A stretch of DNA of 64,000 nt, from contig CM040452.1 in NCBI GenBank assembly GCA_022749755.1, positions 7,210,350-7,274,349 on the forward strand, read 5' to 3'. The notes beneath the pieces were generated by a model that saw nothing but the letters and a program-made list of their open reading frames with translations, searched no databases and was not told the origin of the DNA. Positions 36,150 through 48,060 of the stretch are shown here, in pieces; position 1 is the first letter of the stretch, and the number at the start of each line of letters is the position of its first letter. The stretch comes from Azadirachta indica (lineage: Eukaryota > Streptophyta > Magnoliopsida > Sapindales > Meliaceae). The position numbers were made by a program, and so were the translations under genes.

Positions 36150-36860
36150 AATATTTGAGATTTAGGGTTTGGGGATTCAAGGTTTATGGCTTTTTTATGG
36201 GGTTTTGGATATAGTGTTGGGGGCTTGGAGGTTTAAGTTTTGGCGTTTTGAACTTGAAGTTTAAGGTTTGGAGTTTTGGGATTCAGAGATTTTAAATTTT
36301 GGGGGTTTGGTATTTGGGTTCCAAGTTCCAAGGTTTTAGGATTGGGGTTTGGGGTTTAGGTTCTGAGTTTCGAGGTTGGGGTTTACGGTTTGGAAAGTTT
36401 GGAGGTTTGGGGCTTTTGGGTTTAGGTTTAGGTTTAGGTTTAGGTTTAGGTTTCGGGATTCAGAGTTTAGAGTTGGGAATTTAAGGGTTTTAGGGTTGGG
36501 CTTCGAGCTTTTGCGAGAGTTGGGATTTAGGGTATAGGTTCTACGTTTTGAGGTTAGAGTTTAGGGTTTGAGATTTGGGGTTTCAGTTTTGGGTTTCAAA
36601 GTCTCGAGGTTAGGGTTTGGGGGGTTTAGGTTTTGAGTTTTGGGGCTCCAAAGATTTGAGGTTAAGGTTCAGGGGGTTTGGAGGTTTCGGGGTTTTTGGT
36701 TTTGGGTTTAAAATTTGAGGTTTGGGGTTTGAGTTTGGGGTTTTGGGTTTTAAAATTTGAGATTTAGAGTTTTGGGTTCAAGGTTTAGGGTTTGGGGTTC
36801 AGGGGTTCGGATTAAGGGGTTTTGAGTTTAGAGATTTAATGTTCAGGGGTTCTGAATAAT
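36150..36860. repeat. Degenerate G/T-rich, telomere-like tract
   Basis: Some 700 bp consist almost wholly of irregular GGGTTT, TTTAGG, GGTTTGGGG and TTCAGGG-type words on the plus strand, with strong strand asymmetry. At 36,421-36,450 there are five exact TTTAGG units; the plant telomere repeat is TTTAGGG. It looks like an old interstitial telomere-like or G-rich minisatellite decayed by point changes. A 61-codon open frame inside encodes only Gly-Leu repeats and is not a gene. Confidence 0.75.
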
Positions 36861-37290
36861 CTTTAGTAACTTGTATGAAAAATATTTTCAGCCACGTTAA
36901 TGATATTTTTAGCCGTTTTGAAGAGATTTTCAGTTATGTAGAGAGATTTTCAAGCATAAGAATAATTCTTCAGTCGTAATGAAGAATTATTTGATCGTAA
37001 GAAAGAAATCTTTTGTCATATTGAATAAACTTTAGTAAGCTGTATGGAAGACATTTTCAGTCATGTTGATGATGTTTTAAGCCGTTTTGAAGAGATTTTC
37101 AATCGTGTATAAAGAATTTTAAGAGTAAGAATAATTTTCATTCTTCAGGAAGAAATCTTCCGTCTTGATGAAGAATTGTTTGGTCGTAAGGAAGAAATTT
37201 TCTATTATATTGAATAGATTTTCAATAACCAATATTAATGTCCTTATTAGCCATGATGATGTTGTTTTCATCCCTATTGAGGAAATTTTT
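36861..37290. repeat. Decayed left edge of the satellite array
   Basis: About two highly diverged monomers. Recognisable pieces include AGTCGTAATGAAGAATTATT, CGTAAGAAAGAAATCTT and TTGAATAAACTTTAGTAAGC. The phrase GCCGTTTTGAAGAGATTTTC occurs twice (about 36,914 and 37,080), a word not seen in later monomers. This is the oldest-looking part of the array and sits directly against the telomere-like tract. Confidence 0.75.
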
Positions 37291-40200
37291 CATCGAATAT
37301 AGACATTTTGAGGAGTAAGAGCAATTCTTCTGTCGTTAAGAGCAAATATTTCGTTGTTAAGAACAAATCTTCCATCATTAAGAACAAATCTTTCGTCGTT
37401 ATGAAGAATTTTTTCGCCGTAAAGAAGAAATCTTCTGTTATGTTGAATAAATTTTTAGTAAGCTGTATTAAAGGCCTTATTAGCCATGGTGATGATGTAT
37501 TCATCCCTATTGAGGATATTTTAAGTCGAATATAGACATTTTGAGGCGTAACAGTAAATCTTACATCGTGAAGAATAAATCTTCGTCGTTAAGAACAAAT
37601 CTTTTGTCGTTAAGAACAAATCTTTCGTCTTTATGAAAAATTCTTTTATTGTAAGGAAGAAATATTCTGTTATATTGAATAAATTTTCAGTAAACTGTAT
37701 TAAAGGCCTTATTAGCCATGGTGATGATGTTTTCATCCCTATTAAGGACATTTTCAGTCGAATATAGATATTTTGAGGCGTAAGAGTAATTCTTCCGTCG
37801 TTAAGAACAAATTTTCCGTCGTTAAGAACAAATCTTTCTTTGTTAAAAATAAATTTCAGTTGTTAAGAACAAATCTTTCATCGTTAAAAATAAATCTTTC
37901 ATCGTTAAGAACAAATCTTTTATCGTTGTGAAGAATTCTTGTGCCGTAAAGAAGAAATCCTTTGTTATTTTGAGTAAATATTCAATAAGCCGTATTAAAA
38001 TCCTTATTAGCCTTGGTGATGTTGTTTTCATCCCTATTGAGGACATTTTCAGTCGAATATAGACATTTTGAGGAGTAACAGTAATTCTTTCATCGTTAAG
38101 AACAAATCTTCCGTCGTTAAGAACAAATCTTTCATCGTTATAAAGAATTCTTTCGCTGAAGGAAGAAATCTTCTGTTATGTTGAATAACTTTTCAGTAAG
38201 CTGTATTAAAGGCTTTATTAGCCATAATGATGATGTTTTCATCCCTATTTAGAACATTTTCAGTCGAATATAGACATTTTGAGGCGTAAGAGTAATTTCT
38301 CCGTCATTAAGAATAAATCTGCGTTGAAGAACAAATCTTTTGTCGTTAAAAACAAATCTTTCGTCGTTAAAAACAAATTTTCCGTCGTAAAGAACAAATC
38401 TTTCGTCGCAAGAAAGAAATCTTCTGTTATGTTGAATAAATTTTCAGTAAGCCGTATTAAAGGTCTTATTAGCCATGATGATGATGTTTTGATCCCTATT
38501 AAGGACATTTTCAATCGAATATAGACATTTCGTGGCGTAAGAGTAATTCTTTCGTCCTTAAGAGCAAATCTTCCGTCGTTAAAAATAAATCTTTCTTCGT
38601 TAAGAACAAATCTTCATCGTTAAGAACAAATCTTTTGTCCTTAAGAATAAATCTTCTGTCGTTAGAAGCAATTCTTTCATCGTTGTGAAGAATTCTTGTG
38701 CCGTAAGAAAGAAATCTTCTGTTATATTGAGTAAATTTTTAGTAAGCCGTATTACAGTCCTTATTAGCCATGGTGATGTTGTTTTCATCCCTATTGAGAA
38801 CATTTTCAGTCGAATATAGACATTTTGAGGAGTAAGAGCAATTCTTCCGTCGTTAAGAATAAATCTTTCGTTGTGATGAAGAATTCTTTCGCTGTCAGGA
38901 AGAAATATTTTGTTATGTTGAATAAATTTTCAGTAAGCCCTATTAAAGTCCTTATTAGCCATGGTGACGTTGTTTTCATCACTATTCAGGATATTTTCAG
39001 TCGAATACAGACATTTTGAGGAGTAGAAGTAATTATTCCGTCGTTAACAACAAATCTTTCGTCGTTATGATGAATTCTTTCGTCGTAAGAAAGAACTCTT
39101 CTGTTATGTTGAATAAATTTTCAATAAGCCGTATTAAAGTCCTTATTAGCGGTGGTAATATTGTTTTCATTCTTATTGAGGACATTTTCAGTCGAATACA
39201 GACATTTTGAGAAGTAAGAATAATTCTTCTGTCATTAAGAACAATTCTTTCGTTGCTAAAAACAAATGTTTCGTCGTTATGAAGAATTCTTTCGCCGTAA
39301 GGAAGAAATCTTCTGTTAAATTGAATAAATTTTTAGTAAGCCGTATTAAAGTCCTTATTAGTCATGATGATGTTGTTTTCATCCCTATTGAGAACATTTT
39401 TAGTCGAATATAGACATTTTGAGGCATAAGAGTAATTCCTCCGTCGTTAAGAACAAATCTTTCGTCGTTATGAAGAATTCTTTCTCCGTGAGGAAGAAAT
39501 CTTCTTTTACGTTGAATAAATTTCCAGTCAGCCGTATTAAAATCCTTAATAGCCATGGTGATATTGTTTTCATCCTTATTGAGGACATTTTTAGTCGAAT
39601 ATGGACATTTTAAGGAGTAAGAGTAATTCTTCCGTCGTTAAGAACAAATCTTTCGTCGTTGTGAAGAATTTTTTCGCCGTACGGAAAAAATCTTTTGTTA
39701 TATTGAATAAATTTTCAGTAAGTTGTATTAAAGTCCTTATTAGCCATGGTGATGTTGTTTTCATCCCTATTGAGCACAATTTCAGTCGAATACAGACATT
39801 TTGAGGAGTAACAGTAATTCTTCCGTCATTAAGAAGAAATATTTCATCGTTAAGAACAAATCTTTCGTCATTATGAAGAATTCTTTCGCCGTGCGGAAGA
39901 AATCTTCTGTTAAGTTGAATAAATTTTCAGTAAACTGTATTAAAATCCTTATTAGCCATAATGATGATGTTTTCATCCCAATTGAGGATATTTTCAGTAG
40001 AATATAGATATTTTGAGGCGTGAGAGTAATTTCTTTGTCGTTAAGAACAACTCTTTTGTCGTTAAGAACAAATTTTTCGTCGTTATGAAGAATTCTTTCG
40101 CCGTGAGAAAGAAATCTTCTATTATACTGAATAAATTTTTAGTAAGCCGTATTAAAGTTCTTAATAGCCATGGTGATGTTGTTTTCATCCTTATTGAGGA

Positions 40201-43200
40201 CATTTTCAGTCGAATATAGACATTTTGAGGAGTAAGAGTAATTATTCTGTCATTAAGAAGAAATATTTCGTCGTTAAGAACAAATCTTTCGTCGTTATGA
40301 AGAATTCTTTCGCCGTGCGGAAGAAATCTTCTGTTAAGTTGAATAAATTTTCAGTAAACTGTATTAAAATCCTTATTAGCCATAATAATGATGTTTTCAT
40401 CCCAATTGAGGATATTTTCAGTCGAATATAGATATTTTGAGGCGTGAGAGTAATTTCTTTGTCGTTAAGAACTCTTTCGTTGTTAAGAACAAATTTTTCG
40501 TCGTTATGAAGAATTCTTTCGCCGTAAGGAAGAAATCTTCTGTTAAATTGAATAAATTTTTAGTAAGCCGTATTAAAGTCCTTATTAGCCATGATGATGT
40601 TGTTTTCATCCCTATTGAGGACATTTTCAGTCAAATATAGACATTTTGAGGCATAAGAGTAATTCTTCTGTCGTTAAGAACAAATCTTTCGTCGTTAAGA
40701 AGAATTCTTTCTCCGTGAGGAAGAAATCTTCTTTTACTTTGAATAAATTTTTAGTCAGCCGTATTAAAGTCCTTAATAGCCATGGTGATATTATTTTCAT
40801 TCTTGTTGAGGACATTTTTAGTCGAATATAGACATTTTGAGGAGTAAGAGTAATTCTTCCGTGGGTAAGAATAAATCTTTTGTCGTTATGAAGAATTCTT
40901 TCGCCGTGAGAAAGAAATCTTCTGTTAAACTGAATAAATTTTCAGTAAGCCGTATTAAAGTTCTTAATATCCATGGTGATGTTGTTTTCACCTTTATTGA
41001 GGACATTTTCAGTCGAATATAGACATTTTGAGGAGTAAGAGTAATTCTTCTGTCGTTAAGAAGAAATATTTCGTCCTTAAGAACAAATCTTTCGTCGTTA
41101 TGAAGAATTGTTTCGCCGTAAGGAAGAAATCTTCTGTTAAATTGAATAAATTTTTAGTAAGCCGTATTAAAGTTCTTATTAGCCATGATGATGTTGTTTT
41201 CATCCCTATTGAGGACATTTTCAGTCGAATATAGACATTTTGAGGCATAAGAGTAATTCTTCCGTCGTTAAGAACAAATCTTTTGTCGTTATGAAGATTT
41301 CTTTCTCCGTGAGGAAGAAATCTGCTTTTACGTTGAATAAATTTTCAGTCAGCCGTATTAATATCCTTAATAGCCATGGTGATATTGTTTTCATCCTTAT
41401 TGAAGACATTTTTAGTCGAATATAGACATTTTGAGGAGTAAGAGTAATTCTTCCGTCGTTAAGAATAAATCTTTCGTCGTTATGAAGAATTCTTTCGCCG
41501 TGAGAAAGAAATCTTCTTTTATACTGAATAAATTTTCAGTAAGCCGTATTAAAGTAAGCCGTATTAAAGTTCTTAATATCCATGGTAATTTTGTTTTCAC
41601 CCTGATTGAGGACATTTTCAGTCGAATATAGACATTTTGAGGAGTAAGAGTAATTCTTCCGTCATTAAGAAGAAATCTTTCGTCGTTAAGAACAAATCTT
41701 TCATCGTTATGAAGAATTCTTTCACCGTAAGGAAGAAATCTTCTGTTAAATTGAATAAATTTTTAGTAAGCCGTATTAAAGTCTTTATTAGCCATGATAA
41801 TGTTGTTTTCATCCCTATTGAGGACATTTTCAATCGAATATAGACATTTTGAGGCATAAGAGTAATTCTTCCGTCGTTAAGAAAAAATCTTTCGTCGTTA
41901 TGAAGAATTCTTTCTCCGTGAGGAAGAAATCTTCTTTTACGTTGAATAAATTTTCAGTCAGCCGTATTAATGTCCTTAATAGCCATGGTGATATTGTTTT
42001 CATCCTTATTGAGGACATTTTTAGTCGAATATAGACATTTTGAGGCATAAGAGTAATTTTTCTGTCGTTAAGAACAAATCTTTCGTCGTTATGAAAAATT
42101 CTTTCTCCGTGATGAAGAAATCTTCTTTGACATTGAATAAATTTTCAGTCAGCCGTATTAAAGTCCTTAATAGCCATGGTGATATTATTTTCATCGTTGT
42201 TGAGGACATTTTTAGTCGAATATAGACATTTTGAGGAGTAAGAGTAATTCTTCCGTCGTTAAAAACAAATCTTTTATCGTTGTGAAGAATTCTTTCGCCG
42301 TGAGAAAGAAATCTTCTGTTATACTGAATAAATTTTCAGTAAGCCGTATTAAAGTTCTTAATATCCATGGTGATGTTGTTTTCATCCTTATTGAGGACAT
42401 TTTCAGTGTAATATAGACATTTTGTGGAGTAAGAGTAATTCTTCCGTCATTAAGAAGAAATATTTCCTCGTTAAGAACAAATCTTTCGTTGTTATGAAGA
42501 ATTCTTTCGCCGTGGAAAAGAAACCTTCTGTTAAGTTGAATAATTTTTCAGTAAGTTGTATTAAAGGTCTTATTAGCCATGGTGATGTTGTTTTCATCCC
42601 TATTGAGCACAATTTCAGTCGAATACAGACATTTTGAGGAGTAACAGTAATTCTTCCGTCGTTAAGAACAAATATTTCGTTGTTAAGAACAAATCTTTCG
42701 TCGTTGTGAAGAATTCTTTTGCCGTAAGGAAAAAATCTTCTGTTATGTTGAATAAATTTTCGGTAAGCTGTATTAAAGGCCTTATTAGCCGTGGTGATGT
42801 TGTTATCATCCCTATTGAGGACATTTTCAGTCGAATATAAACATTTTGAGGAGTAAGAGTAATTCTTTCATCATTAAGAACAAATCTTTCGTCGTTATGA
42901 AAAATTCTTTCGCCGTATGGAAGAAATCTTCTATTATGTTGAATAAATTTTTAGTAAGCCGTATTGAAGTCCTTATTAGCCATGGTGATGTTGTTTTCAT
43001 CCATATTGAGGATATTTTCAGTCGAATACAGCTATTTTGAGGCATAAAGTAATTCCTCCGTCGTTAAGAATAACTATTTCGTCGTTAAGAACAAATCTTT
43101 CGTCGTTATGAAGAATTCTTTCTCCGTGAGGAAGAAATCTTCTTTTACATTGAATAAATTTTCAGTCAGCCGTATTAAAGTCCTTAATAGTCATGGTGAT

Positions 43201-43639
43201 GTTATTTTCATCCTTGTTGAGGACATTTTTAGTCGAATATAGACATTTTGAGGAGTAAGAGTAATTCTTCCGTGGCTAAGAACAAATCTTTCGTCGTTAT
43301 GAAGAATTCTTTCGCCGTGAGAAAGAAATCTTCTGTTATACTGAATAAATTTTCAGTAAGCCGTATTAAAGTTCTTAATATCCATGGTGATGTTGTTTTG
43401 ACCCTTATTGAGGACATTTTCAGTCGAATATAGACATTTTGAGGAGTAAGAGTAATTCTTCCGTTATTAAGAAGAAATATTTCCTTGTGAAGAACAAATC
43501 TTTCGTCGTTATGAAGAATTCTTTCGCCGTAAGGAAGAAATCTTCTGTTAAATTGAATAAATTTTTAGTAAGCCGTATTAAAGTCCTTATTAGCCATGAT
43601 GATGTTGTTTTCATCCCTATTGAGGACATTTTCAGTCGA

Positions 43640-46600
43640 ATATAGACATTTTGAGGCATAAGAGTAATTCCTCTGTCGTTAAGAACAAATCTTTTGTCGT
43701 TATGAAGAATTCTTTCTCCATGAGGAAGAAATCTTCTTTTACGTTGAATAAATTTTCAGTCAGCCGTGTTAATATCCTTAATAGCCATGGTGATATTGTT
43801 TTCATCCTTATTGAGGACATTTTTAGTCGAATATAGACATTTTGAGGAGTAAGAGTAATTCTTCCATCGTTAAAAACAAATCTTTCGTCGTTATGAAGAA
43901 TTCTTTCGCCGTGAGAAAGAAATCTTCTGTTATACTGAATAAATTTTCAGTAAGCCGTATTAAAGTTCTTAATATCCATGGTGATTTTGTTTTCACCCTT
44001 ATTGAGGACATTTTCAGTCGAATATAGACATTTTGAGGAGTAAGAGTAATTCTTCCGTCATTAAGAAGAAATATTTCGTCCTTAAGAACAAATCTTTCGT
44101 CGTTATGAAGAATTCTTTCGCCGTAAGGAAGAAATCTTCTGTTAAATTGAATAAATTTTTACTAAGCCGTATTAAAGTCCTTATTAGCCATGATGATGTT
44201 GTTTTCATCCTTATTGAGGACATTTTCAGTCGAATATAGACATTTTGAGGAGTAAGAGTAATTCTTCCGTCATGAAGAACAAATATTTTTTCGTTACGAA
44301 CAAATCTTTCGTTGTTATGAAGAATTTTTTCGCCGTGGAAAAGAAATCTTCTGTTAAGTTGAATAAATTTTCAGTAAGTTGTATTAAAGGCCTTATTAGC
44401 CATGGTGATGTTGTTTTCATCCCTATTGAGCACAATTTCAGTCGAATACAGACATTTTGAGGAGTAACAGTAATTCTTTCGTCGTTAAGAACAAATATTT
44501 CGTCGTTAAGAACAAATCTTTCGTCGTTGTGAAGAATTCTTTCGCCGTACGGAAAAAATCTTCTGTTATGTTGAATAAATTTTCGGTAAGCTGTATTAAA
44601 GTCCTTATTAGCCGTGGTGATGTTGTTCTCATCCCTATTGAGGACATTTTCAGTCGAATATAAACATTTTGAGGAGTAAGAGTAATTCTTTCATCATTAA
44701 GAATAAATATTTTGTCGTTATGAAAAATTCTTTCGCCGTATGGAAGAAATCTTCTATTATGTTGAATAAATTTTTAATAAGCCGTATTGAAGTCCTTATT
44801 AGCCATGATGATGTTGTTTGCATCCCTGTTGAGGATATTTTCAGTCGAATACAGCCATTTTGAGGCATAAAGTATTTCCTCCGTCGTTAAGAACAACTAT
44901 TTCGTCGTTAAGAACAAATCTTTCGTCGTTATGAAGAATTCTTTCGCCGTCAGGAAGAAATCTTCTATTAAGTTGAATAAATTTTTAGTAAGCCATATTA
45001 AAGTTCTTATTAGCCATGATGATCTTGTTTTCATCCCTATTGAGGACATTTTCAGTCGAATATAGACATTTTGAGGCATAAGAGCAATTCCTCTGTCGTT
45101 AAGAACAAATCTTTCGTCGTTATGAAGAATTCTTTCGCCGTGAGAAAGAAATCTTCTGTTATACTGAATAAATTTTCAGTAAGCCGTATTAAAGTTCTTA
45201 ATATCCATGGTGATGTTGTTTTGACCCTTATTGAGGACATTTTCAGTTGAATATAGACATTTTGAGGAGTAAGAGTAATTCTTCCGTCGTTAAAAACAAA
45301 TCTTTCGTCGTTGTGAAGAATTCCTTCACCGTGAGAAAGAAATCTTCTGTTATACTGAATAAATTTTCAGTAAGCTGTATTAAAGTTCTTAATACCCATT
45401 GTGATGTTGTTTCATCCTTATTGAGGACATTTGCATTGAATATAGACATTTTAAGGAGTAAAAGTAATTCTTCCGTCGTTAAGAACAAATATTTCCTCAG
45501 TAAGAACAAATCTTTCGTCGTTGTGAAGAATTCTTTCGCCGTACGGAAAAAATCTTCTGTTATGTTGAATAAATTTTCAGTAAACTGTATTAAAGGCCTT
45601 ATTAGCCATGGTGATGTTGTTCTCATCCTTATTGAGGACATTTTCAGTCGAATATAAACATTTTGTGGAGTAAGAGTAATTCTTTCATTAGTAAGAACAA
45701 ATCTTTCGTCGTTATGAAAAATTCTTTGTCCGTATGGAAGAAATCTTCTATTATGTTGAATAAATTTTCAGTAAGCCGTATTAAAGTCCTTATTAGCCAT
45801 GGTGATGTTGTTTTCATCCCTATTGAGGACATTTTCAGTCGAATATAGACATTTTGAGGCATAAGAGTAATTCCTCTGTCGTTAAGAACAAATCTTTTGT
45901 CGTTATGAACAAATCTTTCGAATTCTTTCTCCATGAGGAAGAAATCTTCTTTTACGTTGAATAAATTTTCAGTCAGCCGTGTTAATATCCTTAATAGCCA
46001 TGGTGATATTGTTTTCATCCTTATTGAGGACATTTTTAGTCGAATATAGACATTTTGAGGAGTAAGAGTAATTCTTCCATCGTTAAAAACAAATCTTTCG
46101 TCGTTATGAAGAATTCTTTCGCCGTGAGAAAGAAATCTTCTGTTATACTGAATAAATTTTCAGTAAGCCGTATTAAAGTTCTTAATATCCATGGTGATTT
46201 TGTTTTCACCCTTATTGAGGACATTTTCAGTCGAATATAGACATTTTGAGGAGTAAGAGTAATTCTTCCGTCATTAAGAAGAAATATTTTCGTCCTTAAG
46301 AACAAATCTTTCGTCGTTATGAAGAATTCTTTCGCCGTAAGGAAGAAATCTTCTGTTATGTGAATAAATTTTCAGTAAGCCGTATTAAAGTCCTTATTAG
46401 CCATGATGATGTTGTTTTCATCCTTATTGAGGACATTTTCAGTCGAATATAGACATTTTGAGGAGTAAGAGTAATTCTTCCGTCATGAAGAACAAATTCT
46501 TTCGTCGTTACGAACAAATCTTTCGTTGTTATGAAGAATTTTTTTCGCCGTGGAAAAGAAATCTTCTGTTAAGTTGAATAAATTTTCAGTAAGCCGTATT

Positions 46601-48060
46601 AAAGTCCTTATTAGCCATGGTGATGTTGTTTTCATCCCTATTGAGGACAATTTCAGTCGAATACAGACATTTTGAGGAGTAACAGTAATTCTTTCGTCGT
46701 TAAGAACAAATATTTTTCGTTAAGAACAAATCTTTCGTCGTTGTGAAGAATTCTTTCGCCGTACGGAAAAAATCTTCTGTTATGTTGAATAAATTTTCGG
46801 TAAGCTGTATTAAAGTCCTTATTAGCCGTGGTGATGTTGTTCTCATCCCTATTGAGGACATTTTCAGTCGAATATAAACATTTTGAGGAGTAAGAGTAAT
46901 TCTTTCATCATTAAGAATAAATATTTTGTCGTTATGAAAAATTCTTTCGCCGTATGGAAGAAATCTTCTATTATGTTGAATAAATTTTTAGTAAGCCGTA
47001 TTGAAGTCCTTATTAGCCATGGTGATGTTGTTTGCATCCCTATTGAGGATATTTTCAGTCGAATACAGCCATTTTGAGGCATAAAGTATTTCCTCCGTCG
47101 TTAAGAACAAATATTTCGTCGTTAAGAACAAATCTTTCGTCGTTATGAAGAATTCTTTCGCCGTCAGGAAGAAATCTTCTATTAAGTTGAATAAATTTTT
47201 AGTAAGCCATATTAAAGTTCTTATTAGCCATGATGATCTTGTTTTCATCCCTATTGAGGACATTTTCAGTCGAATATAGACATTTTGAGGCATAAGAGTA
47301 ATTCCTCGTCGTTAAGAACAAATCTTTCGTCGTTATGAAGAATTCTTTTCGCCGTGAGAAAGAAATCTTCTGTTATACTGAATAAATTTTCAGTAAGCCG
47401 TATTAAAGTTCTTATATCCATGGTGATGTTGTTTTCACCCTTATTGAGGACATTTTCAGTTGAATATAGACATTTTGAGAAGTAAGAGTAATTCTTCCGT
47501 CGTTAAAAAAACAAATCTTTTTCGTCGTTGTGAAGAATTCCTTCACCGTGAGAAAGAAATCTTCTGTTATACTGAATAAATTTTCAGTAAGCTGTATTAA
47601 AGTTCTTAATACCCATTGTGATGTTGTTTTCATCCTTATTGAGGACATTTTCATTGAATATAGACATTTTAAGGAGTAAAAGTAATTCTTCCGTCGTTAA
47701 GAACAAATTCTTTCCTCAGTAAGAACAAATCTTTCGTCGTTGTGAAGAATTCTTTCGCCGTACGGAAAAAATCTTCTGTTATGTTGAATAAATTTTCAGT
47801 AAACTGTATTAAAGGCCTTATTAGCCATGGTGATGTTGTTCTCATCCTTATTGAGGACATTTTCAGTCGAATATAAACATTTTGTGGAGTAAGAGTAATT
47901 CTTTCATTAGTAAGAACAAATCTTTCGTCGTTATGAAAAATTCTTTGTCCGTATGGAAGAAATCTTCTATTATGTTGAATAAATTTTCAGTAAGCCGTAT
48001 TAAAGTCCTTATTAGCCATGGTGATGTTGTTTTCATCCCGATTGAGGTCATTTTCAGTCA
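43640..48060. repeat. Higher-order repeat: two ~2.2-kb blocks of about 11 monomers
   Basis: Private variants recur about 2,207-2,219 bp apart, for example at 43,842 and 46,055, 44,669 and 46,883, 44,897 and 47,110, and 45,663 and 47,882. The second block carries extra single-base insertions in T and A runs (for example near 46,287, 46,500 and 47,513) relative to the first. The whole block was duplicated in one event. Confidence 0.82.

Noticed and set aside
36421..36450. Functional link between the Pur-alpha gene (telo-box binder) and the telomere-like tract
   Set aside because: Both are in the window, but 23 kb apart with unrelated genes between; there is no evidence beyond coincidence.
36299..36484. 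Gly/Leu-rich 61-codon open frame
   Set aside because: It is a reading of the G/T-rich telomere-like tract, not a protein gene.
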